Below the pieces are notes generated by a model. That model did not search any database, was not told where the DNA came from, and saw only the letters and a program-made list of their open reading frames with translations. This document shows positions 42,981-54,761 of a DNA stretch of 64,000 nucleotides, one piece after another; the stretch's first letter is position 1; each line of letters begins with the position of its first letter. Source of the stretch: Lichenicoccus roseus (GTDB lineage Bacteria > Pseudomonadota > Alphaproteobacteria > Acetobacterales > Acetobacteraceae). Location: the NCBI RefSeq assembly GCF_005844085.1, contig NZ_VCDI01000005.1, positions 248,001-312,000 on the forward strand, given 5' to 3'. A program made the position numbers and the translations under genes.

Positions 42981-44249
42981 CTAGAGCCCGAGGCGATCGA
43001 TCATCGGCTGGGTGATGAGGCAGACCCCCTTGGCAGAGCGGGTGAAGCGCGCCTCGTCGAGCTCGGGATCCTCGCCCACCACAAGCCCCTCCGGGATACG
43101 CACCCGGCTGTCGATCACCACGTTGCGCAGCCGGGCACCACGGGCGACATCCACGTAGGGCAGGATCACCGCATTCTCGATCTTGCCGTAAGAGTGCACG
43201 TGCACGCCGGTGAACAGCAGCGAACGGCGCAGATGGCTGCCGCTGATGATGCAGCCACCGGACACCAGGCTGTCGGTCGCTTGGCCGCGGCGGTCATCGT
43301 CGTCGTGCACGAACTTGGCCGGCGGCACGACCTCGCCATAGGTCCAGATCGGCCACTCGTGGTCATACAGGTCGAGCGCCGGCAGCGGGTCGCACAGGTC
43401 GATGTTGGCCTGCCAGTAGGCATCGACGGTGCCGGCGTCGCGCCAGTAGGGCTCGGCTTCCGCATTGGCGGTGACGCAGGAGGTTGAGAAGCGGTGTGCG
43501 ACAGCTTTGCCGTGCTTCACGATGTAGGGAATGATGTCCTTGCCGAAATCATGGTCGCTGCCCGGGGTCTGGGCGTCCCGGCGCAGCTGGTCGAACAGGA
43601 ACGTCGAGTTGAAGACGTAGATGCCCATGCTGGCCAGCGCGAGGTCGGGCCGGTCCGGCATCCCCGGCGGATCCTTCGGCTTCTCCAGGAACGAGATGAT
43701 GCGGTCCTCTGTGTCGACATGCATGACACCGAAGGCGCTGGCCTCCTCGCGCGGCACCTCGACGCAGCCGACCGTGACATCGGCATTCGACGAGACATGC
43801 TGCTGCAGCATGAGCTCGTAATCCTGCTTGTAGACATGGTCGCCGGCCAGGATGACCATGAAGCGCGGCGCGTAGCTCTCGATGATGTCGAGGTTCTGGT
43901 AGACCGCATCGGCAGTGCCGGAGTACCAGCCATGCTCCGAAACGCGCTGGCTGGCCGGCAGGATGTCGAAGCTCTCGTTGCGCTCCGGCCGGAAGAAGTT
44001 CCAGCCCCGCTGCAGGTGCCGGATCAGCGAGTGCGCCTTGTACTGGGTGGCGACGCCGATGCGTCGAATGCCGGAATTGAGCGCATTCGACAACGCGAAG
44101 TCGATGATCCGCATCTTGCCGCCGAAATAGACGGCAGGCTTGGCACGTCGATCGGTCAGGTCGAGAAGCCGGCTGCCGCGACCGCCAGCCAGCACATAGG
44201 CCATGGCGCTACGCGACAGCGCGGCATTGTTCTGTGTCGGATTGATCAT
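42981..44249 (-). CDS. glgC: Glucose-1-phosphate adenylyltransferase
   Basis: Makes ADP-glucose from ATP and glucose 1-phosphate, the committed step of bacterial glycogen synthesis. The 422-residue protein has [24 protein letters not shown] at the N-terminus (nucleotide and activator region), [38 protein letters not shown] (catalytic Asp) and [13 protein letters not shown]. The C-terminal left-handed beta helix is present. ATG 44249 has GGGGGAC upstream. glgA follows 14 bp later; glgP is upstream across a hairpin. Confidence 0.95.
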   Translation of the reverse strand: MINPTQNNAALSRSAMAYVLAGGRGSRLLDLTDRRAKPAVYFGGKMRIIDFALSNALNSGIRRIGVATQYKAHSLIRHLQRGWNFFRPERNESFDILPASQRVSEHGWYSGTADAVYQNLDIIESYAPRFMVILAGDHVYKQDYELMLQQHVSSNADVTVGCVEVPREEASAFGVMHVDTEDRIISFLEKPKDPPGMPDRPDLALASMGIYVFNSTFLFDQLRRDAQTPGSDHDFGKDIIPYIVKHGKAVAHRFSTSCVTANAEAEPYWRDAGTVDAYWQANIDLCDPLPALDLYDHEWPIWTYGEVVPPAKFVHDDDDRRGQATDSLVSGGCIISGSHLRRSLLFTGVHVHSYGKIENAVILPYVDVARGARLRNVVIDSRVRIPEGLVVGEDPELDEARFTRSAKGVCLITQPMIDRLGL

Positions 44250-44345
44250 GAGCGTCCCCCGGGTTGAACTTTTTGTTCTTGCAGCTCGACTTGGATCCAA
44301 CAGTCGGGCCTGCGCCGGGTGGGCGGGCGCGGGTCAGAGAGTCGG

Positions 44346-44366
44346 CCGGTCCGGGCCAGGGACCGG
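44346..44366 (-). terminator. Hairpin between glgP and glgC
   Basis: CCGGTCC (44346-44352) and GGACCGG (44360-44366) form a perfect 7 bp stem with a 7-nt loop, 30 bp after the glgP stop. No U-run follows. It may partly terminate glgP transcripts or set different expression of the two parts of the glycogen operon. Confidence 0.42.
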
Positions 44367-44395
44367 ATCGACCATCTCCAACCCGGAGCCTAGCC

Positions 44396-46885
44396 TCAGG
44401 GTTGCATGACGGGAACCCGCCAGATCGACTCCGCATACTCCCGGATCGAGCGGTCGGAGGAGAACCAGCCGAGGCGGGCGGTATTCAGCATGGCCATCCG
44501 CCACCAGCGGGCGGGCTGCTGCCAGAACGCATCCACCTCGGCCTGCGCCGCCGCGTAGCTGTCGAAGTCGGCGGCAAGCATGAAGCGATCGTACGATTGC
44601 GTACCGTCGATCAGGTTACGGTAACGGTGCGGCTCTTCCGGGCTGAACTGGCCGGAGGTGATCATGTCGAACACCTCGGACAATACCGGATTGGCGCGGA
44701 CGGCGTGGTGGCTGTCGAGGCCGGTGGCCGACTGCGCTGCGACCTCGGAAGCGGTCAGGCCGAAGATGAAGATGTTCTCGGCACCCACGAAGTCGCGGAT
44801 CTCGATGTTGGCGCCATCCAGCGTGCCGATGGTAAGCGCGCCGTTCAGTGCCAGCTTCATGTTGCCGGTGCCGGATGCCTCCATGCCGGCGGTGGAGATC
44901 TGCTCGGACAGGTCGGCCGCCGGGACGATCTGCTCGGCCAGGCTCACATTATAGTTCGGCATGTACACGATCTTCAGCCGATCGCCGACCACCGGATCAT
45001 TGTTCACCATCTGTGCCACGTCGTGCACCAGGCGGATGATCTCCTTGGCGCGGACATAGCCCGGGGCTGCCTTGCCGGCGAAGATCTTGACGCGCGGCAC
45101 CCAGTGGCGCCCCGGATCTGCCAGGATCGCCCGGTAGTGCGCGATCGCCTGCACGATGTTGAGCAGTTGGCGCTTGTACTCGTGGATACGCTTTACCTGC
45201 ACATCGAACAGGCTGGCCGGATCGACCACGATGCCGGTGCGCTCCCGGATCACTATTGCCAGCCGCTGCTTGCAGGCCAGTCGTTCGGCGGCGAAGGCTG
45301 CCTGCAGCGCCGGATCGTCGGCATGGTCGGCGAGCCGCCCCATCTGGAGCGGGTCGCTCAGGATGCCGTCGCCCAGCGTCTCCACCAGCAACCGGGTCAG
45401 CCCCGGATTGGCGCGATGCAGCCAGCGGCGGAAGGTGATGCCATTGGTCTTGTTGCTGATGCGTCCCGGGTAGAGCTGGTCCATGTCCTGGAACAGCCGG
45501 CTGCGCACCAGGTCGGAATGCAGCGCCGAGACGCCGTTGATGGCATGGCAGCCGAGGAAGCTCAGATGGCCCATCCGCACCCGGCGGCCGTGCAGCTCGT
45601 CGACCAGGGAGAGCTCGGCCAGCACCCGGTGATCGGCGCCCTTATCGCGCGCCGCCTGCATGTGACGCATGTTGATCAGGTAGATCAGCTGCATGTGGCG
45701 CGGCAGCAGCCGCTCCATCAGCGCCACCGGCCACGTCTCCAGCGCCTCGGGCAGCAGGGTGTGGTTGGTGTAGCTGAAGGTCTCGTTGGTGATCGTCCAG
45801 GCACGGTCGAAGTCCAGCCGGTGTACGTCGACCAGCAGGCGCATCATCTCGATGATAGCGATCGCCGGGTGGGTGTCGTTGAGCTGGATCGCCGCCTTGT
45901 CGGGCAGGGTGTCCAGCGTACCGAATTCGACCAGGTGCCGCGACAGCAGGTCCTGCAGGGAGGCCGAGGCGAAGAAATACTCCTGGCGCAGGCGCAGCTC
46001 CTGGCCCGCCGAGCTCTCGTCGCCGGGATACAGCACGCGGCTGATGGCCTCGGTCTTCACCCGGTCGCGCAGCGCGCCGACATGGTCGCCGCGGTTGAAG
46101 GCGTCGAGCTGCAGCGGCTCGGGAGCACGTGCCGCCCACAGCCGAAGCGTGTTGGTGTGCTGGCCACCGGCACCGACCACCGGAGTGTCGTAGGCGACGG
46201 CGTGGATGGTCTCGTCCGGGGTCCAGACATGCGGGCCGGTCGGCTCATGCCCGGGCTCGCCGGTCACCGAGCCGCCGAAGTCGACCGGGTAGAAGGTGGC
46301 GCGCGGGAACTCCCACGGGTTGCCATGCGCCAGCCAGGTCTCCGGCAGCTCGCGCTGCAACCCCTGCTCGATCACCTGGCGGAACAGGCCGTGCTCGTAG
46401 CGGATGCCGTAGCCGTAGGCCGGGATCTTGAGGGTGGACATGCTCTCCATGAAGCAGGCCGCCAGCCGGCCGAGGCCGCCATTGCCCAGCGCGGCATCCG
46501 GCTCCTCCAGCACGATCTCGTCGAGCTGCACGCCGCACTGCTGCAGGGCCTCGCGCACCTGGCCGGTCAGCCCGAGATTGCCGATGGTGTCCATCAGCAC
46601 GCGGCCGATCAGGAACTCCAGCGACAGGTAGTAGACGCGCTTGCCGCCTTCGCCTTCGGCGGCGCGATCGGCGAACCAGCTGCTGGTCGCGGCATCACGC
46701 ACCGCGTAGGCGGTCGCCACGAACCAATCGCGCGGGCTGGCAGTACGGGGTTCGCGACCGACCTGGTAGATCAGCTTGCCAAGGATGCGGAGCCGCATGG
46801 CTTCGACGCTGCCGTCGAGCGGCGGCAGGGAGCTGCCCTCCTGCTGTCCCGATGCTGCTTTCCAGGCCAGATCATGCAAATCCAT
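44396..46885 (-). CDS. glgP: Glycogen/alpha-glucan phosphorylase
   Basis: Pyridoxal-phosphate enzyme releasing glucose 1-phosphate from glycogen, 829 residues, the full family length. Visible: YYLSLEFLIGRVLMDT and GNGGLGRLAACFMESM near the N-terminus, the substrate region YELKK-like QVKRIHEYKRQLLNIV, and the PLP lysine in the hallmark STAGMEASGTGNMKLALNG. The C-terminus ends SIWRVPVMQP. It is the first gene of a glgP-glgC-glgA set on the minus strand, so storage and mobilisation are encoded together. Confidence 0.96.
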   Translation of the reverse strand: MDLHDLAWKAASGQQEGSSLPPLDGSVEAMRLRILGKLIYQVGREPRTASPRDWFVATAYAVRDAATSSWFADRAAEGEGGKRVYYLSLEFLIGRVLMDTIGNLGLTGQVREALQQCGVQLDEIVLEEPDAALGNGGLGRLAACFMESMSTLKIPAYGYGIRYEHGLFRQVIEQGLQRELPETWLAHGNPWEFPRATFYPVDFGGSVTGEPGHEPTGPHVWTPDETIHAVAYDTPVVGAGGQHTNTLRLWAARAPEPLQLDAFNRGDHVGALRDRVKTEAISRVLYPGDESSAGQELRLRQEYFFASASLQDLLSRHLVEFGTLDTLPDKAAIQLNDTHPAIAIIEMMRLLVDVHRLDFDRAWTITNETFSYTNHTLLPEALETWPVALMERLLPRHMQLIYLINMRHMQAARDKGADHRVLAELSLVDELHGRRVRMGHLSFLGCHAINGVSALHSDLVRSRLFQDMDQLYPGRISNKTNGITFRRWLHRANPGLTRLLVETLGDGILSDPLQMGRLADHADDPALQAAFAAERLACKQRLAIVIRERTGIVVDPASLFDVQVKRIHEYKRQLLNIVQAIAHYRAILADPGRHWVPRVKIFAGKAAPGYVRAKEIIRLVHDVAQMVNNDPVVGDRLKIVYMPNYNVSLAEQIVPAADLSEQISTAGMEASGTGNMKLALNGALTIGTLDGANIEIRDFVGAENIFIFGLTASEVAAQSATGLDSHHAVRANPVLSEVFDMITSGQFSPEEPHRYRNLIDGTQSYDRFMLAADFDSYAAAQAEVDAFWQQPARWWRMAMLNTARLGWFSSDRSIREYAESIWRVPVMQP

Positions 46886-47196
46886 ATGTTCTTTCCCAAG
46901 CCAAGGCGCGGCTGCTTGTTCGTCATCCAGGCCAGGCGATGTCCCACAGCCGGGCGCGCCGTGCCGGAATGGAAATCCTGGAGTTGAGCGCCGGCCCGAA
47001 TTCGAAATAACGAGTCCGGCGTCTAAACAATCGTGATGTCCGTACAGTGACGTTCATAATGAGGCGGACAAGCCCATTACCAGGCGAGGCCAGAGCCACC
47101 CAGGCAGGCCGCTATCTAGAGCCTTGACACCATCCGGTCCATCAATTTCGGGCCTGACGTTGTTTCCCTGAAGCAGGTTGCAACCTGACAACAGCT
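46886..47196. other. Intergenic region between glgP and the molybdenum hydroxylase
   Basis: About 310 bp without a recognisable gene, lower in GC than its neighbours. It should hold the glgP promoter on the minus strand and the 3' end of the hydroxylase unit. The clearest structure is a perfect 14 bp palindrome, CAGGTTGCAACCTG (47174-47187), 10 bp after the hydroxylase stop. A TTGACA at 47124-47129 has no matching -10. Confidence 0.6.
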
Positions 47197-50022
47197 TTAT
47201 GTCGGCGTGATGGCAATTCCCCCAGATGGATCGGTCACCGGATGCACGGCCTCGATACTGGGCGGTCCAGTGTCAGGCCGTGACGGGCAGGCCGGGGCAA
47301 GCAGCCGGAAGATGCTGTCCGGGCGGAATGGCGTCGCCCGGATCCTGGTGCCCGTCGCCCGGGCGATCGCATTGCCGAGCGCGGCTGCCACCGGGTTGAA
47401 CGGGCTCTCGCTCATGGATTTCGCGCCAAATGGCCCGAGCCTGTCGAATGTATCCGCAAACACCACCTCGGTAAGTGGAATATCGGCCATCCTGGGCACG
47501 TGGTAGTTTCGGAAGCTCGGGTTGGCGATCGCCCCGCCTGGAGCGATCACCATCCGTTCGGTCAGCGCCGCACCCACCGCCTGCGCCACACCGCCCTCGA
47601 TCTGGCCGACACACTGCGCGGGGTTGATGACGCGGCCCGCATCGGCGGCATGGATGCTGTGCAGAATACGCAACTCGCCGGTGACGCGATTCACCGCAAC
47701 CCGAAAACCCTGTACGTTGAAGGCCACCGACCGTGGTGACCCGGTGGTCTCGCCGAACCCCTGCAGCGTCATATCGGAATCGGCGGCCGCACCGGCCAGC
47801 GCAGCATAGCTGACCGCCCGCGTCCCGCTATGCACCGCGCCGTCCTGCAGCACGCAATCCGCTTCCGGCACCCCGAGCCGCATGGCGGCAACCGCGACCA
47901 GGTCGCGGCGCAGGGCCTCGCAGGCGCGCACCGTCGCAAGGCCGGCAACCACCGTCCCGGTGCTGCCGAACGCGCCGGTGTCGTAGCCAAGCTGCGCGGT
48001 ATCGGACTGTGACAGGTGGATGCGATCCGGCGGCACCGACAAGATCGCCGCCGCGAACTGCACATGGACCGTGCTGGTGCCGTTGCCGAATTCGGCAGTT
48101 CCGACATGCAGGGTGACAGAACCGTCCGGTTCCAACGAGACGCGCGCCTGCGAAAGATGACCACGCGGCGGAATGGTATCGATCATGCCAAGCGCGATGC
48201 CGGCGCCGACCGCCCACTCCTCGCCTTGCGGTGCCTGTAGGCCGGCATCGCGGTCCAAGGCGCCGCGCACCAGCGCCAGGCATTGGTCCAGGCCATAGCT
48301 GCCATATTCCACATCGTGCTCGGCACTGTCGAACGAGACCATGGCGTCGCCGGGCCGCACGATGTTTTGTTCCCGCAACAGGATTGGATCGAGGTCGAGC
48401 GCCTCGGCCAGCTCGTCCATGGCGGATTCGATGGCGTAGTTGGTCTGGCTGAGCCCGTAGCCGCGAAATGCCCCGGCTGGAGGCGTGTTGGTATAGACCG
48501 ATACGCCGTCTATCCATTTGTTGGCGCAGCGATAGACGCCGACGCTTTCCCCGCATCCATGAAACAGCACGCCCGGGGCATGATTGCCATATGCGCCGGT
48601 ATCGGACAGCACATCCATGGCCATCGCCGTCAGCACGCCGTCGCGGGTGGCACCGAGACGCACGCGGACGAGCATGGCATGGCGGCCGGCGGCGCCGATG
48701 AAGGCCTCCTCGCGGGAGTACTCGATCCCGACCGCCCGTCCGAGCCGCAAGGCGGCGCAAGCAACGATATCCTCGACCAGCATCTCCTGCTTGCCGCCGA
48801 AGCCGCCGCCGACCCGCTCGCACAGCACGCGTACCCGCTCGCGCGGCAGGTCGAGCACGGTGCACAACGCGTCGCGCACCAGGAACGGCACCTGCGTGCT
48901 GGACCGGACGGTCAGCACACCGTCGGGGTCTTGCCAGGCGACCGCGGCATGGGTCTCCAGATGGGCGTGCTGCAGGCGCTGCGAGCGGTAGGTGACATCC
49001 ACCGTGACATCGGCGGCGTCCAGTCCGGCGGTGACGTCGCCGATCCCGCCATGCAGCTCGGCGACGACGTTGCGCCTGCAATCCGCGATCCGCGCATCGG
49101 CCGGCTTGTCATGCAGGATCGGAGCGTCCGGCAGCATGGCGCACTCGGCATCGAGCAGCGCCGGCAGCAACTCATACTCGACATCGAGCACGGCGCAGGC
49201 GCGTACCGCCGCCTGCTCGGTATCCGCCACCACCGCCGCCACGCGCTGGCCGACGAAGCGGACGACATCGTCGAGCATGCGCGTGTCGTCCGGGTCGTCG
49301 TGCGCATTCTCGTGGCGCGCGGTCGAGAACAGGCGGGCAGGGACATCCTCGTGCGTCAAGACCAGCCGCACGCCCGGCACCGCCAGCGCGGCGGTCCTAT
49401 CGATGCGGCGAATGCGGGCGTGCGGGTACGGGGAGCGGTGGAGCCGGCAGTGCAGCACCGGCGTTCCTGGCGCCGGACCCGCTTCGCCATCCACCGGAAA
49501 ATCCATCGTGTAGCGGGCGCGCCCGGTCACCACCGGGACGGCCGCCGGCGCCGGCACGCTGCGTCCGCAGGCAGGCACATCGGCGTCGATATTCACCCGG
49601 TCGAGCAACGCATCGCGGATACTGCGATAGCCGGTGCAGCGGCAGATATTGCCCTTCAACGCCTGTGCCGGATCACGTCGCTGCGCCGGGTCCAGCACGG
49701 TCGCGGTCAGGATCATGCCGGGTGTGCAGAACCCGCACTGGAAGGCGCCCGCCGCCAGGAAGGCGCGCTGCATCGGATGCAGGTCGCCCGCGCCGGCACC
49801 CAGGCCCTCGATGGTGGTGATGGCGCGGCCCTCCGCGCGGAACGCCGGATAGACGCAGGAATGCACCGCCTCGCCATCGACCAGCACGGTGCAGGCGCCG
49901 CAATCCCCGGCATCGCAGCCCTTCTTCACCCCGTGGCAGCCAAGGCCACGCAGCACGGTGCGCAGGCATTGTCCGGCGGCCGGCTCGACGCTGCGGGACG
50001 CGCCGTTCAGCGCGAACTTCAA
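47197..50022 (-). CDS. Molybdenum hydroxylase with fused [2Fe-2S] and molybdopterin subunits (xanthine dehydrogenase family)
   Basis: Fused protein of 941 residues. Residues 1-150 are the two-cluster FeS subunit: Cys36, Cys41, Cys44, Cys56 for the plant-type cluster, and Cys96, Cys99, Cys127, Cys129 for the second. From about 165 is the Moco subunit (TGRARYTMDFPVDG, VCERVGGGFGGKQEML, GAFRGYGLSQTNYAIESAMDEL, and the C-terminal catalytic Glu region GAKSMSESPFNPVAAALGNA). TTG at 50022 is the start, overlapping the FAD-subunit stop (TTGA). Substrate may be a purine or another heterocycle or aldehyde. No XdhC maturation gene is present nearby. Confidence 0.87.
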   Translation of the reverse strand: MKFALNGASRSVEPAAGQCLRTVLRGLGCHGVKKGCDAGDCGACTVLVDGEAVHSCVYPAFRAEGRAITTIEGLGAGAGDLHPMQRAFLAAGAFQCGFCTPGMILTATVLDPAQRRDPAQALKGNICRCTGYRSIRDALLDRVNIDADVPACGRSVPAPAAVPVVTGRARYTMDFPVDGEAGPAPGTPVLHCRLHRSPYPHARIRRIDRTAALAVPGVRLVLTHEDVPARLFSTARHENAHDDPDDTRMLDDVVRFVGQRVAAVVADTEQAAVRACAVLDVEYELLPALLDAECAMLPDAPILHDKPADARIADCRRNVVAELHGGIGDVTAGLDAADVTVDVTYRSQRLQHAHLETHAAVAWQDPDGVLTVRSSTQVPFLVRDALCTVLDLPRERVRVLCERVGGGFGGKQEMLVEDIVACAALRLGRAVGIEYSREEAFIGAAGRHAMLVRVRLGATRDGVLTAMAMDVLSDTGAYGNHAPGVLFHGCGESVGVYRCANKWIDGVSVYTNTPPAGAFRGYGLSQTNYAIESAMDELAEALDLDPILLREQNIVRPGDAMVSFDSAEHDVEYGSYGLDQCLALVRGALDRDAGLQAPQGEEWAVGAGIALGMIDTIPPRGHLSQARVSLEPDGSVTLHVGTAEFGNGTSTVHVQFAAAILSVPPDRIHLSQSDTAQLGYDTGAFGSTGTVVAGLATVRACEALRRDLVAVAAMRLGVPEADCVLQDGAVHSGTRAVSYAALAGAAADSDMTLQGFGETTGSPRSVAFNVQGFRVAVNRVTGELRILHSIHAADAGRVINPAQCVGQIEGGVAQAVGAALTERMVIAPGGAIANPSFRNYHVPRMADIPLTEVVFADTFDRLGPFGAKSMSESPFNPVAAALGNAIARATGTRIRATPFRPDSIFRLLAPACPSRPDTGPPSIEAVHPVTDPSGGIAITPT

Positions 50023-50858
50023 GCGGCAAGCTCCCGCCGGATGTCCTCGGCCAGGCGCAGCGTCATGTGCCGCTTCCAGTCGGCGCTGCCATGCAGGTCG
50101 TCGAACAGGACCGCCGGATTCAGGCGCTGCGACAATGCGGCCTGCAGCCCGGCCGCGTCCGGCGGCGACCTGAAGTCGAGCCGCAGCGGGCGGCGCACAG
50201 CGGCGGTGACGGTCAGGCTCATGGCGCCGCCCGGGTCCGACGTGCCGATGAGCAGCGCCGCCGACCGCCCGTGGCTGGTCAGCGAGGCCTGCCGGATCGC
50301 CGCACGGCGTCGCAGCGCCGTGGCGGGCAGCGTGACGGAGCGCAGGATCTCGCCGGGACGCAGCGCCGTCTCGCCCGGCCCGGTCAGGAAGTCGATGGCG
50401 GCCAGGAGACGGTCTCCACCATCCGGCTGCCACACCAGGAAGACCCCCTGCAGCGCGGTGGCAAGGGCCGCCATCGGCGCCGCCGGCAGGCCCAGGCACA
50501 GGTTGCCTCCGACGGTGGCGACGTTGTGGATCTTGAACGAGCCCCACAGGGCGTCGCAGCTTGGCCGGAACAGGCTCGCCGCCGGCCACCCGGCGACCGG
50601 TTCGAAGGCGGCGAGTTCGGCGAGCCGGCAGGTGGCCGCGATCTCGAGCCCTTCGGGGCGCGGCTCGATCGGTGTCCAGCCGAACGAAGCAAGATCGATC
50701 AGCCGGCGCAAGCGGGTCTGCGGCTCGGAGAACAGCCAGCTCCCGCCGCCTACGAACGCATCCCCCGGGAGCGGTTCGGGCAGCGCTGCACGCCGGTCCG
50801 GCCTTACCAGTGTCTCGACGAAATGCAGGTCCAGTGCCGGCTCCTCCGATGCCCTCAT
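50019..50858 (-). CDS. Xanthine dehydrogenase-family FAD-binding subunit
   Basis: FAD-binding subunit of 279 residues completing the hydroxylase. It begins with an alternate start region rich in acidic residues, then EPLPGDAFVGGGSWLF, which matches the FAD pyrophosphate loop, and later SFKIHNVATVGGNLCLGLPAAPMAALATAL (the TVGGN loop). The C-terminal CO dehydrogenase flavoprotein-type domain is present. It overlaps the fused subunit by 4 bp and precedes it in the operon. The CpdB-type gene ends upstream of it on the same strand, 30 bp away. Confidence 0.9.
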   Translation of the reverse strand: MRASEEPALDLHFVETLVRPDRRAALPEPLPGDAFVGGGSWLFSEPQTRLRRLIDLASFGWTPIEPRPEGLEIAATCRLAELAAFEPVAGWPAASLFRPSCDALWGSFKIHNVATVGGNLCLGLPAAPMAALATALQGVFLVWQPDGGDRLLAAIDFLTGPGETALRPGEILRSVTLPATALRRRAAIRQASLTSHGRSAALLIGTSDPGGAMSLTVTAAVRRPLRLDFRSPPDAAGLQAALSQRLNPAVLFDDLHGSADWKRHMTLRLAEDIRRELAA

Positions 50859-50888
50859 GCATGCAAGAGGAAGGCCAGCGATGTCGGT

Positions 50889-52838
<1,950 letters not shown>

Positions 52839-52921
52839 GCTGCACCCGGTCTGCCTGAGACCAGGCGCCATAGGTTGGATGACCAGCGGTCGTCAATCAT
52901 CCAGTACGGCCAATGCATAGG

Positions 52922-53155
52922 TTAACCTGACGCCCCCATGAAGAGCGGGGCGCAGGTGTCCGCCCGCATCACGGGGACCGGTCGATCCGGCCCGACCAGC
53001 GGCCGCGCCTTGCGTTGTGCACGTGGATAGCTCGCAGCGGGATCGGCGGACATCCGTTCGATCACCGGCCATATTGCGACGCCTTCGACGATATCGGCAT
53101 CAATTGCCATGCCAGTGGAATCATACGCCCGCAGCGACAGCAGGTGGATGCGCAT
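52922..53155 (-). CDS. Possible small protein in the cpdB-gshA gap
   Basis: A 77-residue ORF on the minus strand. It has a strong GGAGG just before ATG 53155, though spacing is short (2 bp). Beginning IHLLSLRAYDSTGMAIDADIV, then a basic middle and a short hydrophobic end. No family recognised. The surrounding 470 bp between cpdB and gshA is otherwise empty and lower in GC. Could be real or chance. Confidence 0.35.
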   Translation of the reverse strand: MRIHLLSLRAYDSTGMAIDADIVEGVAIWPVIERMSADPAASYPRAQRKARPLVGPDRPVPVMRADTCAPLFMGASG

Positions 53156-53306
53156 GACCTCCGGGATGCCGGACAGATGCCGGACGGCTCGGCTGATGAT
53201 TGGGATAAGCGGAAGCTCATGGCGGTCTCCCGCCTCGGTACCCCGACCAGAGCAGCCTCACGCAAATCAGCGTCCCGTTTCTTGCTCCGCTATCCGTCCT
53301 GGAACA

Positions 53307-54707
53307 CTAGATGCTCGCCTCGGCGAAGATGCGCGACGCATCGCGGTTCCAAGCACCGTCATAGCGCGCCAGCCAGTGCTCGGCCTGGTTCGGGGCACCC
53401 GCCACGATGGCTTGCAGCGGTTCGAGATAGCGCCGCTCATCGCCGGCCGGGCCGTCGCCCGTCATACCACGTGCCCGCAACCCATCGGCGGCAATTTCCA
53501 CCATGTCGCCCGCGAGGTCGCGCACGGTGCCGCTGCCCCAGCGCGCCGACAGCCCTTCCCGCGGCACCGCCGCGCGCAGCGAGACGTAGTCCGTCCAGTC
53601 GTGCCGGCGCACCAGGGCGTGCGCCGCCGCCAGCGCGGCCTCGTCGTACAGCAGCCCGACCCACAGCGCGCTCTGCGCCAGCATCATCTCCGGGCTGCCG
53701 GCATCGGCGCCGCGCATTTCCAGGAAGCGCTTCAGGCGCACGTCGGTGAACACCGTGGTGAGGTGGTCGTCGAAGTCGCCCAGCGTCGGCACCACGCCCG
53801 CCAGGCCGGGTTCCTTCCCGGCGAGCCAGCGCCGGAACGACAGGCCGGCGACGTCGCGCAGCGCGCCTTCCCGACTGACGAAATACATCGGCACGTCGAG
53901 CACCCAGTCGACAAAACGCTCGAACCCGAAGCCGGCCTCGAAGAAGGCGGGTGGCATGCCGGAGCGCGCATTGTCGGTGTCGGTCCAGATATGTGCGCGG
54001 GTCGACATGAAACCGCTCGGCCTGCCCTCGCGGAACGGCGAGTTGGCGAACAGCGCGGTGGCGACCGGCTGCAGCGCAAGCGCGACCTGCAGCTTGCGCC
54101 GCATGTCGGCCTCCGAGCCGTAGTCGAGATTGACCTGAACCGTGCAGGTGCGCTGCATCATGTCCAGCCCGAGCGTGCCGACCTCGGCCATGTAGCGGCG
54201 CATGATGGCGTAGCGGCTCTTCGGCATCCAGGGCATCTGCGCCCTCGTCGCGGTCGGATGGAAGCCGAGCGGCGCAAAGCCGAGCGCGGTGCCGGACCGC
54301 TCCACCGCACGGTGCAGCTCGGCGAAATGTCCGCGCATCTCCGCCTCGGTCCGGTGCAGGTCGGCCAGCGGCGCGCCTGACAGCTCGAACTGGCCGGCCG
54401 GCTCCAGGGAGATCGACGCGCCGCGATGCGCCGCCTGGCCCTTCAATCCGATGACATGGCCATTATCGGCAATCGGCTCCCATGGCAGCGACGGGTCGGA
54501 CCCGAACGCCTCCAGCAGGGCCTCGATGCCGTCTGGCGTGTAGGGTGGCGGGGTAAGGTCGGGACGGAACCCGAACTTCTCGTGCTCGGTGCCGATCCGC
54601 CACTCCGCCGGCGGCTTGCAACCCTGCGCCAGATGGCCGGCAAGCTGGGTAAGCAGTCCAGGCCCTGGCTCGATCGGGGTGGCGTCCTGGTCACCGGGGT
54701 TCGACAT
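53307..54707 (-). CDS. gshA: Glutamate--cysteine ligase (plant/alphaproteobacterial type)
   Basis: First enzyme of glutathione synthesis, 466 residues, of the class found in plants and alphaproteobacteria rather than E. coli GshA. Visible: EWRIGTEHEKFGFRPDLTPPPYTPDGIEALL, SISLEPAGQFELSGAPLADLHRTEAEM, MMQRTCTVQVNLDYGSEADM and ALFANSPFREGRPSGFMSTRAHIWTDTD. These glutamate and metal sites are complete. ATG 54707. It follows rsmE on the same strand after 54 bp, in the gene order typical of alphaproteobacteria. Confidence 0.95.
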   Translation of the reverse strand: MSNPGDQDATPIEPGPGLLTQLAGHLAQGCKPPAEWRIGTEHEKFGFRPDLTPPPYTPDGIEALLEAFGSDPSLPWEPIADNGHVIGLKGQAAHRGASISLEPAGQFELSGAPLADLHRTEAEMRGHFAELHRAVERSGTALGFAPLGFHPTATRAQMPWMPKSRYAIMRRYMAEVGTLGLDMMQRTCTVQVNLDYGSEADMRRKLQVALALQPVATALFANSPFREGRPSGFMSTRAHIWTDTDNARSGMPPAFFEAGFGFERFVDWVLDVPMYFVSREGALRDVAGLSFRRWLAGKEPGLAGVVPTLGDFDDHLTTVFTDVRLKRFLEMRGADAGSPEMMLAQSALWVGLLYDEAALAAAHALVRRHDWTDYVSLRAAVPREGLSARWGSGTVRDLAGDMVEIAADGLRARGMTGDGPAGDERRYLEPLQAIVAGAPNQAEHWLARYDGAWNRDASRIFAEASI

Positions 54708-54761
54708 CGGGCTCCGCTTGCATCAGCCGGGTTGGCCGATCTGAAGGCTCTGGTGGCGTCC

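Noticed and set aside
47124-47129. TTGACA as a plus-strand promoter
   Set aside because: No matching -10 at 16-18 bp and it would point into the 3' end of a minus-strand gene.
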